From: an uncultured Bacteroidota bacterium | GTDB lineage: Bacteria > Bacteroidota > Bacteroidia > Flavobacteriales > Flavobacteriaceae | DNA length: 64,000 nucleotides | Direction: 5' to 3' | Assembly (NCBI GenBank): GCA_902635965.1 | Contig: CACPQA010000001.1 | Location: forward strand, 62,001-126,000 | Shown: positions 1-7,668 of the stretch, in pieces | How positions within the stretch are numbered: the stretch's first letter is position 1 | Layout of the letters: every line of letters starts with the position of its first letter | Position numbers and translations under genes: made by a program | Notes under the pieces: model-generated | Databases searched by the model: none | The model's input: the letters and a program-made list of their open reading frames with translations, nothing else | Told to the model about the DNA's origin: nothing

Positions 1-129
1 GCTAACAATTGATACTGAATTTTGAAAAGAATTTAATCTATATGCAAAATTTAAAGGAGCACCGCCGGGTACTTTTCCGGATGGTAATTTATCCCATAAA
101 ATTTCACCAAAACTAACAACTCTTGACAT
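1..129 (-). CDS. PfkB-family carbohydrate kinase (fructokinase-like), N-terminal fragment
   Basis: The reverse strand reads from an ATG at 129 through the left edge of the window, giving the first 43 residues only. They begin MSRVVSFGEILWD and continue with a KVPGGAPLNFAYRL stretch, the N-terminal sugar-binding signature of ribokinase/PfkB fructokinases, which phosphorylate fructose or a similar sugar in the cytoplasm. The catalytic C-terminus lies outside the window. The start is 5 bp after the stop of the sugar porter gene on the same strand, so the two are probably co-transcribed as an import-and-phosphorylate pair. Family assignment is good; the exact sugar is not determined. Confidence 0.8.
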   Translation of the reverse strand, partial: MSRVVSFGEILWDKLPSGKVPGGAPLNFAYRLNSFQNSVSIVS

Positions 130-134
130 CTATT

Positions 135-1457
135 TTATTTTATAAGTTCATTTGATAAGGTTTCTAAGGACTTACCTTTTGTTTCTGGCATTGAAAGAAT
201 AACAAATATTAACTGAAAAACCATCATTAAAAGGAAAATAAGAAAAACATAGGATGCACCTATACTAGAAAATAAAAGTGGAATCATAGAAGGAATAAGA
301 GCTGCTAGAACCCAATGTGTAGAGGTTCCAAAAGATTGTCCACTACTTCTAATGTGATTAGGAAATATTTCAGAAATATAAACCCATATAACACTCCCTT
401 GTCCGATCGCATGTGCGGCAATGAACAAAAAAAGTGCTATTGGAAGAATAATTCCTCCCCACGATAACAAAAAGGATAAAAAAATAAAAGTAAGTGAAAT
501 TATATATCCTATAGATCCAATAATCATTAGTACTTTTCTCCCTACTTTATCAATCAGCGAAATGCCTATAATGGTGAATATCAAATTTGTAACTCCAATT
601 CCAATACTGCTTAAGAATGCAGAATTTTCCCCCAGCCCTCCTTCCTGAAAAATTCTTGGTGAATAATACAAAAATGCATTTATACCAGAAAATTGATTAA
701 AAAAAGCAATCATAAAAGCTAGATATAAAATAAATCTATACTTGGTGTTAAAAATACTATCATCTTTTTGGAATTCATTTTTAGTTTCAGAAATTTCGTT
801 TAAAAAAATTTCCTTATCTGTACTTGAAAATAATTTTTCATAAATATGTTCAGATTTTGAAATATCGCCGTTTAAATAAATCCATCTTGGACTTTGAGAA
901 ATATTCATTATCATAACTGTATAAACTATTGCTGGAATTGCTTCAATTCCAACCATAATTCTCCAACTGCTATCTCCAAATTCTTTCAAGAAAAAGTTTG
1001 ACACAAAAGCAAAGAGAATTCCTACAACAATGTTGAGCTGATAGTATCCTACGAGTTTTCCTCTTTCATTAGGAGCTGAAATTTCTGAGATATACGCTGG
1101 TGCAGCAATTGTTGAAATTCCAATTCCAACTCCTCCAATAAATCTAAAAAAAGCAAATGTTATTGGATCTGACGAAATAGAAGAACCTATCGCAGATATT
1201 GAGTAAAGAAAACCTATCCAAAGCAGAGTTTTTTTTCTACCGAAGTAATTCGTTGGTGAACCACCAAAAATAGCACCAATTACAGTTCCCCACAAAGCCA
1301 TACCGACAACCACTAGACCATGAAATAAATCTGTGGAATGCCATAAATCTTGTAGCTTTTGGTCTACCCCAGAAATAACAATTGTGTCAAATCCAAAAAT
1401 AAATCCTGCAAAAGCAGCTGTGTATGAATACCTTAGTCTTCTTTTAATTTTATTCAT
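135..1457 (-). CDS. MFS sugar porter (sugar:H+ symporter family)
   Basis: A 440-residue inner-membrane protein with about 12 hydrophobic segments and the full set of sugar-porter signatures: GFDTIVISG in helix 1, FGRKKTL after helix 2, a RFIGGVGIG plus YISEISAPNERGK block near residues 105-135, SPRWIY before the central loop, QFSGINAFLYY at the start of the second half, DKVGRK, and PETKGKSLE near the C-terminus. Members of this family (XylE, GLUT) move monosaccharides with or without protons. Its stop is 5 bp from the fructokinase start, which suggests the substrate is fructose or a fructose-yielding sugar; this is inference. It is transcribed divergently from the dipeptidase across a 63-bp gap. 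Confidence 0.9.
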   Translation of the reverse strand: MNKIKRRLRYSYTAAFAGFIFGFDTIVISGVDQKLQDLWHSTDLFHGLVVVGMALWGTVIGAIFGGSPTNYFGRKKTLLWIGFLYSISAIGSSISSDPITFAFFRFIGGVGIGISTIAAPAYISEISAPNERGKLVGYYQLNIVVGILFAFVSNFFLKEFGDSSWRIMVGIEAIPAIVYTVMIMNISQSPRWIYLNGDISKSEHIYEKLFSSTDKEIFLNEISETKNEFQKDDSIFNTKYRFILYLAFMIAFFNQFSGINAFLYYSPRIFQEGGLGENSAFLSSIGIGVTNLIFTIIGISLIDKVGRKVLMIIGSIGYIISLTFIFLSFLLSWGGIILPIALFLFIAAHAIGQGSVIWVYISEIFPNHIRSSGQSFGTSTHWVLAALIPSMIPLLFSSIGASYVFLIFLLMMVFQLIFVILSMPETKGKSLETLSNELIK

Positions 1458-1520
1458 ATTATATATTGTAAAGGTACGGTCAAATGATTTATTTGTAAAT
1501 TAGTTAGAAATAAAAAAAAA

Positions 1521-2771
1521 TTGAAAAACAAACTTATAATTATAACAGCATCATTTGTGTTCGCAGGAGGATGCAACAATGATAAAAATTACTCGGAAGC
1601 GGAATTAATTAAAAGAGCACACGCAATACACAATAAGGTTCTTACTTTAGATACTCATGCAGATACCCCTCTTAGAATGATTGAGCCAGGTTTTGATATG
1701 TCGGTCAGGCATGATCCAAAAAAAACAGGATCTAAAGTAGATTATCCAAGAATGAAAGAAGGTGATTTAGATGCTATCTTTTTCGCTGCTTTCGTTGCTC
1801 AAGACATAAGAGACGATAACGGTAATTTTAGAGCTAAATCTCTATGTTTGCAAATGATAGATTCAATAACAACATCTATTGATAGAAATTCCGACAAAGT
1901 AGGATTAGCATTAAACCCTGAAGATGCTTACTCTTTAGAAAAACAAGGGAAACATGCCATATACATCGGTATTGAAAATGGATACCCAATTGGCAGCGAC
2001 ATATCAAACGTAGAACTATACTACAATAAAGGTGTTCGTTATATCACTTTGGTTCATTCATCTAATAATGATCTTGCTGATTCAGCCACTGATCCCAATG
2101 GAATGGAACATAATGGTATTAGCGATTTAGGATCAAGGGTTATAGGTGAAATGAATAGATTAGGAATAATGGTCGATGTTTCACATGGAAATGATAGTGT
2201 TTTTTATGATGCGATAAAAATATCCAAAGCACCGATAATTGCAAGTCATTCAAATGCAAGGGCGGTAACTAATCACAAACGTAATTTTACAGATGAGATG
2301 TTGAAATTAATTGCAAAAAATAGGGGAGTAGTTCAACTAACAATGTTAAGTAATTATTTGCGTGAAGCTAAGCCCAATGTTAAGCGTGATTCAGCATTAG
2401 CAGTATTTCGGTCAAATATGAAGGCAGTTTCAGAAATGAGTGTAGATGAGCGTGACGATTACAGAGAAAAAATAAATCTAATCAACAAACAATACCCTGA
2501 TCCATCAGCAAACGTAGGTCACGTAGTTGATCACATAGATCATATAGTCAAAATTGCTGGAATCGATCATGTAGGTATTGGATGCGATTTTGACGGTGGT
2601 GGTGGTATCGATGGAGTTTTTGATGTCAGTGAAATAAAAAATATTACTGTAGAGCTCGTTAGAAGAGGTTACAATGAAGCCCAAATTGAAAAAATTTGGG
2701 GTGGAAATTTATTACGTGTCTTCAAAGAGGTTCAAGAATATGCAGAAAAAACTGGCAAGAGTTCAATCTAG
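1521..2771 (+). CDS. Peptidase M19 (renal dipeptidase family) lipoprotein
   Basis: A 416-residue membrane dipeptidase homologue. The start is a TTG codon at 1521; no ATG lies in frame nearby, and starting there gives a lipoprotein signal with lipobox AGGC (Cys18), so TTG is likely correct. The metal-binding HxD motif is at His46-Ala-Asp48 (DTHADTP). Further family signatures are LVHSSNND, VDVSHGNDS, IIASHSNARA and GIGCDFDGGGG near the C-terminus. M19 enzymes are zinc dipeptidases that tolerate a D-amino acid at the C-terminal position and act outside the cytoplasm. The catalysed substrate here is unknown, but the activity would fit the D-amino-acid peptide theme of the hydrolase block downstream. 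Confidence 0.9.
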   Translation: MKNKLIIITASFVFAGGCNNDKNYSEAELIKRAHAIHNKVLTLDTHADTPLRMIEPGFDMSVRHDPKKTGSKVDYPRMKEGDLDAIFFAAFVAQDIRDDNGNFRAKSLCLQMIDSITTSIDRNSDKVGLALNPEDAYSLEKQGKHAIYIGIENGYPIGSDISNVELYYNKGVRYITLVHSSNNDLADSATDPNGMEHNGISDLGSRVIGEMNRLGIMVDVSHGNDSVFYDAIKISKAPIIASHSNARAVTNHKRNFTDEMLKLIAKNRGVVQLTMLSNYLREAKPNVKRDSALAVFRSNMKAVSEMSVDERDDYREKINLINKQYPDPSANVGHVVDHIDHIVKIAGIDHVGIGCDFDGGGGIDGVFDVSEIKNITVELVRRGYNEAQIEKIWGGNLLRVFKEVQEYAEKTGKSSI

Positions 2772-2793
2772 TTTATCTTAATTTACAGGTAGA

Positions 2794-3297
2794 GTGTATC
2801 AATGGTTTTTTGCTTTATTACTATCATCTAGCATTACTTTTGCTCATCCTTTAAGATTATCCCTTTGTGAAATTGAATTTTATTCAAAAAAAAATATACT
2901 TACAGTTAATTTGAAGCTTTTCTTAACCGACGTCAACGAAGCCCTAGTTTTTAATCCTTACAGCAAAGAATTGGCTTTTTGTCAACCAAATGAACATTCT
3001 GATGCAGAAAAGATGTTGATGGAATATCTAAACAGATTTTTTTATGTAAAATTTAACAGTAAAAAAATTGATCTTGAAATTAAGAAAAAAAAACTGAGTG
3101 GGGAAGGAGAGAATATGGCCCTCTGGGTATATCTTGAAAAACCTGTGATGGGAAAATTCAATTCTATAGAAGTAAGAAATGCTGTATTTACAGATTTATT
3201 TTATGACCAAAACAATATAGTTTATATCCATATAGATGAAGAATCTAAAAGTATAATGCTAAATAAAGAAACATCAACCTATAAATTAAATTTTTGA
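2794..3297 (+). CDS. DUF6702-type secreted protein
   Basis: A 167-residue protein starting at GTG with a signal peptide that probably ends after SSSITFA, followed by the HPLRLSLCEIEF segment typical of the flavobacterial DUF6702 family. The rest is predicted mainly beta-strand with a basic KKKK stretch near residue 105. No enzymatic motif is visible and the family has no firm function. It ends one base before the ATG of the HupE/UreJ-like gene, so the two form an operon. The pairing with a small metal-permease-like membrane protein suggests a joint role, but this is inference. The start is supported by the signal peptide; no upstream ATG would extend it. Confidence 0.7.
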   Translation: MYQWFFALLLSSSITFAHPLRLSLCEIEFYSKKNILTVNLKLFLTDVNEALVFNPYSKELAFCQPNEHSDAEKMLMEYLNRFFYVKFNSKKIDLEIKKKKLSGEGENMALWVYLEKPVMGKFNSIEVRNAVFTDLFYDQNNIVYIHIDEESKSIMLNKETSTYKLNF

Positions 3298-3298
3298 C

Positions 3299-3883
3299 AT
3301 GAATCCATTTAGATTCTACCTTAAGTTGGGCTTTGAGCACATATCAAATCTAAATGGATATGATCACATTCTTTTTTTAATAGTTCTGTGTGCTGTTTAC
3401 AGGATACAACAGTGGAAGAAAATTTTTATTCTAGTTACCGCATTTACCATTGGACACAGTATTACTCTAGCTCTAGTTTCATTTGATTTATTTAATATAC
3501 CCTCTAGTATCATAAAATTTCTCATTCCTGCAACTATATTTATCACAGCTCTAAATAATGTAATGGGATCAAACTTAAAAGCGGAGTCTCTTAATATGAG
3601 TAAAAATTATTTTATGGCACTTTTCTTTGGACTTATTCATGGGATGGATTTCTCTAATTATTTTAAAGCTCTAATTTTAGATAAATCATCAATAATTAAA
3701 CCATTGTTTGGATTTAATTTAGGAATTGAATTTGGACAACTAATGGTTGTATTTTTTATTATTTCAATCTCATTTTTCTTTTTAAATATCATTAAAGCGA
3801 AAGGTCGTGAATGGAATCTTTTCATTTCTGGTGCTGCTGCTGGAATTTCTTTTATTTCAATGTTAGAAAATAAATTTTGGTAG
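3299..3883 (+). CDS. HupE/UreJ-family membrane protein
   Basis: A 194-residue polytopic membrane protein with about five or six helices. It carries the family's conserved histidines: GFEHI and GYDHILFLI near the N-terminus, TAFTIGHSITLAL near residue 50, and FFGLIHGMDF near residue 113. Members of the HupE/UreJ_2 group are thought to be secondary permeases for nickel or cobalt, though many Bacteroidota copies are uncharacterised. It follows the DUF6702 gene with a one-base gap. The downstream gene is convergent, so the operon ends here. Confidence 0.8.
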   Translation: MNPFRFYLKLGFEHISNLNGYDHILFLIVLCAVYRIQQWKKIFILVTAFTIGHSITLALVSFDLFNIPSSIIKFLIPATIFITALNNVMGSNLKAESLNMSKNYFMALFFGLIHGMDFSNYFKALILDKSSIIKPLFGFNLGIEFGQLMVVFFIISISFFFLNIIKAKGREWNLFISGAAAGISFISMLENKFW

Positions 3884-3891
3884 TTTTTCTA

Positions 3892-3915
3892 TTACTTCTA
3901 ACTCCGTTGAAGTAA
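3892..3915. other. Hairpin between convergent genes
   Basis: TTACTTC at 3892-3898 pairs with GAAGTAA at 3909-3915, and the loop contains a further AAC/GTT pairing. It sits between the convergent HupE-like and FadJ-like genes, where a bidirectional terminator would be expected, but no clear T-tract follows on either strand. It is therefore only a candidate termination or RNA-end structure. Confidence 0.3.
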
Positions 3916-3976
3916 GGAAATGGTAAATAAAAATCTTAGTTAAATATTTTAAAGAATAATTGAGTGAGAATAATTA

Positions 3977-6127
3977 TTAGATTTTAAAATCATGAACAGA
4001 TTTATTCTTTTTTAATAATTCCCTGAGTTCTACAGGTACATCCCAATGGTCACCAAATTTAGACTTAAATTCATCACAGTCCTTTATAAAATTTTCCATT
4101 CCTACATAATCTATGTAGGATAAAGCTCCACCTGTGTAGATTGGGAAACCCCAGCCAAGAACTGAACCAATATCTCCGTCAGTTGTGGAACGAAGTACTC
4201 CCTCAGTAAGACATCTAAAGCTTTCGAGTGATTGTCTATGTAATAAACGTTTTGATATTATAATTTCAGTAAATGCATCTTTTTTTTGACTAAATACTTC
4301 TTTCAGTCCTTTCCACAGTCTCTTTTGTCCACCTTTTGGATAATCGTAGAAACCAGCCCCATCTCTTTTACCTGTTCTATTATGTTTATTTATTAGTTTT
4401 TTAACTAAGTTATAAGTCCTTTTTTCTGATTCTTTTTTTTCAGAAGGATCACTTTCAAAAACGTGAGCGCTAAGTGTTAATGAAACCTCATCATGGACAG
4501 CAAGCGGTCCGACAGGCATTCCTTTTTTAATTGCTATTCTTTCAACTATTTGAGGAGCCACTCCTTCTTCTAGAAGAAACATTCCTTCGCTAACATAGGT
4601 TCCAAAGCATCTAGATGTAAAAAACCCTCTACTATCATTAACTACTATAGGTATTTTTCTAATAGCGACTGTGTAATCAATAGCTGCTGCAATTGCTCTA
4701 TCTGAAGTTTTGTCTCCAACAATGATTTCAACTAGCGGCATTTTGTCAACTGGAGAAAAAAAGTGAATTCCGATGAAATTTTGAGGTCTTTTAGAAGACT
4801 TGGCCAGTAAACTAATCGGGATGGTTGAAGTATTGGAACTATAAATTTTGTCCTCTGCTAAAACAGTCTCCGTTTCTTTGGTAACTTTATCTTTTAAATC
4901 TACATTTTCAAAAACTGCTTCAATAATTAAATCGCTTCCTTCAACATCTTTTGTGTTTTCAGTTGGGATAATCTTTGATAAGGTAGCTTGTTTTTTTTCT
5001 TCTGTTGATCTACCTCTTGAAATAGCTTTGTTAAGAAGTTCTTCAGAGTATAATTTACCTTTTTTTGCTCCATCGATCGTAACATCTTTTAAAATCACTT
5101 CCATTCCAGCTCTAGCTGAAACGTATGCGATTCCAGAACCCATCATTCCTGCTCCTAAAATTCCAACTTTGTTAATCTGGTACTTTTCCTCGTTTTCGGG
5201 TCTTGCTTTTCCTTTCGCAGCACTTTGGATACCGAAGAATCCCGTTCGAATCATATTTTTTGCCTCTTTGCTTGCAAGTGCCTCTATGAAATACCTAGCT
5301 TCAATTTCAAGCGCTCTGTCGATTGGTATTTGTATCCCATCATGGATAACTTTGAGAACTTTTTGTGCAGAGGGATAATTTCCATGTGTGAGTTTACCAA
5401 CATTTCCTGATGCTCCAGCTAAGGTTTGTACGCCATTTGGTGTCCAAATGCCACCTCCTGGAATTTTATGTTTTTTATTATCCCACGGCTGAAGTGGATT
5501 TTTCGAATTTAGAATGTATTCTTTAGCCTTGGTGAGCATCTCTTCTTGAGAATCAACTACTAAATCTATCAGTCCATCATTCAAAGCTTTTTGGGGTCTT
5601 GCCTCAATCCCCTGAAGAATATACATTAGAGAATTTTGTAATCCAAGTATATAGGGACTCTTAGAAGTTCCTCCAGCCCCAGGAAATATTCCAGCTTTTA
5701 TTTCAGGAAAGCCTATTTTAATTTTTGTTGAACTTAAGGAAATTCTGTAGTGACAAGACAAACTTAACTCAAGGCCACCACCTAGTGCAGTTCCATTGAT
5801 TGCAGCTACAAATGGTTTTCCAGAAGTTTCAATTTCTCTAAGTCCTTTATGAAAAAACATAATACCTTCAAAAAACTCCTTTTTATCTGTTATTGGTTTT
5901 GCGAGCATTCTCAAATCTCCACCTGCCATAAAAATGGGTCTACCTGATGTAATAATTACTCCTTTTACATCTTTATCTTGTATAGCAATTTTTGCTACTT
6001 CAAAATACCTTGTAACAAAATCAAGAGTGAGAAGGTTAGCTGGTTCCTCTTTTTGATTAATTTCAATCAAAGCAACCCCTTCTTTATCAACAGAATAACT
6101 TAAAAATTTGTCTTTAATTTCTTTCAT
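3977..6127 (-). CDS. fadJ: Multifunctional enoyl-CoA hydratase / 3-hydroxyacyl-CoA dehydrogenase (FadJ-like)
   Basis: A 716-residue fatty-acid oxidation alpha subunit. Residues 1-200 are an enoyl-CoA hydratase domain with the oxyanion-hole stretch NGTALGGGLEL and the two catalytic glutamates, Glu120 and Glu142. From about 320 comes the NAD-binding domain with GAGMMG at 325-330, then STIPISLLA and GIHFFSPVDKMPLVEI carrying the catalytic histidine of the dehydrogenase. A C-terminal 3HCDH domain contains the GKRDGAGFYDYP motif. It catalyses hydration and NAD-dependent oxidation of acyl-CoA intermediates in the cytoplasm. The thiolase gene ends 5 bp upstream on the same strand, so the pair makes the last three steps of beta-oxidation. 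Confidence 0.93.
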   Translation of the reverse strand: MKEIKDKFLSYSVDKEGVALIEINQKEEPANLLTLDFVTRYFEVAKIAIQDKDVKGVIITSGRPIFMAGGDLRMLAKPITDKKEFFEGIMFFHKGLREIETSGKPFVAAINGTALGGGLELSLSCHYRISLSSTKIKIGFPEIKAGIFPGAGGTSKSPYILGLQNSLMYILQGIEARPQKALNDGLIDLVVDSQEEMLTKAKEYILNSKNPLQPWDNKKHKIPGGGIWTPNGVQTLAGASGNVGKLTHGNYPSAQKVLKVIHDGIQIPIDRALEIEARYFIEALASKEAKNMIRTGFFGIQSAAKGKARPENEEKYQINKVGILGAGMMGSGIAYVSARAGMEVILKDVTIDGAKKGKLYSEELLNKAISRGRSTEEKKQATLSKIIPTENTKDVEGSDLIIEAVFENVDLKDKVTKETETVLAEDKIYSSNTSTIPISLLAKSSKRPQNFIGIHFFSPVDKMPLVEIIVGDKTSDRAIAAAIDYTVAIRKIPIVVNDSRGFFTSRCFGTYVSEGMFLLEEGVAPQIVERIAIKKGMPVGPLAVHDEVSLTLSAHVFESDPSEKKESEKRTYNLVKKLINKHNRTGKRDGAGFYDYPKGGQKRLWKGLKEVFSQKKDAFTEIIISKRLLHRQSLESFRCLTEGVLRSTTDGDIGSVLGWGFPIYTGGALSYIDYVGMENFIKDCDEFKSKFGDHWDVPVELRELLKKNKSVHDFKI

Positions 6128-6132
6128 TAAAC

Positions 6133-7335
6133 TTATACACGTTCTATAATAGTTGCGATACCCATTCCCCCTCCTATACAGAGTGTTACCAAACCGGTAT
6201 TTAAATCTCTGCGTTCAATTTCATCCATTATTGTTCCAGTTAATATACATCCTGTAGCTCCTAATGGATGCCCCATGGCGATTGAACCACCGTTGACGTT
6301 GACTATGCTAGAATCTACTCCCGTCTTTTCCATAAATAACATTGGAATTGCAGAAAAAGCCTCGTTAACTTCAAAAAGATCGATGTCGCTTAATTCCATA
6401 CCTAAGTTTTTCAGTGCTTTCATTGTAGCGGGAGCTGGTCCTGTTAGCATAATTGTTGGATCAACTCCTTGAACTGCAGCTGTAAGTATTTTAAATCTTG
6501 GACTAAGATTCAACTTCTTGCCAGCATCTTTATTGCCAATTAAAGTAATGGCAGCTCCATCAACTATTGCAGAAGAGTTACCTGCGTGATGAACATGGTT
6601 AATTCTTTCAACCTCGGGATACTTGTCTAACGCAACATCGTTGAAACCGCCCATTCCACCGATCATTTCAAATGCAGGTATCAAATTAGATAATCCGTTA
6701 AGATCTGTATCAGGACGAATATTTTCATCGGTGGTAAGTATTTGAATTCCATTGTTGTCCTTAACAGATATTCTAGATTTAAAAAAATTATTTTTATCGG
6801 CTAAAGCAGCTCTTTTTTGAGATTTAACAGCATATTTATCCAAATCTTCTCTAGTATAACCATATTTTGAAGCGATTAAATCGGCTGAAATTCCTTGCGG
6901 AATTATATTCCCAGGGATCGCTAGGTTGGGGTCAATAAACATACCTCCTCCATCGGAACCCATTTTTACACGAGACATGCATTCAACACCTCCTGCAATA
7001 ATTAAATCTTTGTAACCAGATTTAATATAGGCTGATGCCTGATTGATTGATTCAAGTCCAGAACCACAAAATCTATTCAAGGTTACACCGCACATGTGAT
7101 CACCATACTCAGCAGCTTGTGCTGCGGATTTTGCAATATTTGCGGCTTGGTCCATAACTTGCGTAACACAGCCAAGGATAATGTCTTCCACAAGAGTTGT
7201 GTCAATATTGTGTTTATCTTTTAAGTGTACCATGGTTTGTTTTACAAGTTCAGTAGGTGTGATACCCAGTAAGGCGCCCTTATTATTTCCCTTACCTCTA
7301 ACCGTTCTTACCGCGTCATAAATATATGCTTCCAT
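6133..7335 (-). CDS. fadA: Acetyl-CoA C-acyltransferase (thiolase)
   Basis: A 400-residue thiolase of normal family length. The nucleophilic cysteine is Cys90 in LNRFCGSGLESIN. The C-terminal half has NEAFSAI, the histidine motif GGSIAMGHPLGATG, and the second cysteine in LCIGGGMG. It cleaves 3-ketoacyl-CoA with CoA to give acetyl-CoA and a shortened acyl-CoA. It is first in a two-gene operon with the FadJ-like gene, with a 5-bp gap. A biosynthetic direction is possible for thiolases, but the partner argues for beta-oxidation. Confidence 0.93.
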   Translation of the reverse strand: MEAYIYDAVRTVRGKGNNKGALLGITPTELVKQTMVHLKDKHNIDTTLVEDIILGCVTQVMDQAANIAKSAAQAAEYGDHMCGVTLNRFCGSGLESINQASAYIKSGYKDLIIAGGVECMSRVKMGSDGGGMFIDPNLAIPGNIIPQGISADLIASKYGYTREDLDKYAVKSQKRAALADKNNFFKSRISVKDNNGIQILTTDENIRPDTDLNGLSNLIPAFEMIGGMGGFNDVALDKYPEVERINHVHHAGNSSAIVDGAAITLIGNKDAGKKLNLSPRFKILTAAVQGVDPTIMLTGPAPATMKALKNLGMELSDIDLFEVNEAFSAIPMLFMEKTGVDSSIVNVNGGSIAMGHPLGATGCILTGTIMDEIERRDLNTGLVTLCIGGGMGIATIIERV

Positions 7336-7429
7336 AGAAATTAGGTGATTTAATTAAGTACACAATTTACAATAATGAGACTGAATTGGGCTTAAAAACC
7401 TATCCAAAAATTCCACAAATTATTCAAAT

Positions 7430-7636
7430 TTACTTTGAAACCTTTCTTTGTTTTTTATTTTGTTCTTTTCCTTTTTTTGCACTTGGGTCTTTACCAAACA
7501 TACGTTCTAGACGGTCAGGAATATAATTTTGGTTTTCATCCTGTTCATATCCCATGGAGGTGCTTATGACCCCATATGCTACAATGCCTCCTATAAGAAC
7601 AAAAATTGCTATAAATACGGCAACTATCTCATTCAT
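7430..7636 (-). CDS. Small single-pass membrane protein of unknown function
   Basis: A 68-residue protein: one hydrophobic helix (residues 3-25), then DENQNYIPDRLERMFG, then a strongly basic tail rich in Lys and Gln. The middle segment has the spacing D-x-N-x-N-x-x-x-D-x-x-E of calcium-binding loops seen in thrombospondin type-3 or dockerin-like repeats, but it is a single copy and may be coincidental. It lies between the S9 peptidase gene upstream and the thiolase gene downstream, all on the minus strand. I do not recognise a named family. Confidence 0.6.
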   Translation of the reverse strand: MNEIVAVFIAIFVLIGGIVAYGVISTSMGYEQDENQNYIPDRLERMFGKDPSAKKGKEQNKKQRKVSK

Positions 7637-7668
7637 AACTGTTTGTTTACTTTAAATATACAATTTTT

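Noticed and set aside
4848-5378. A 176-codon frame on the plus strand inside the FadJ-like gene
   Set aside because: It is antisense to a well-conserved coding region and has no family motif or ribosome start context.
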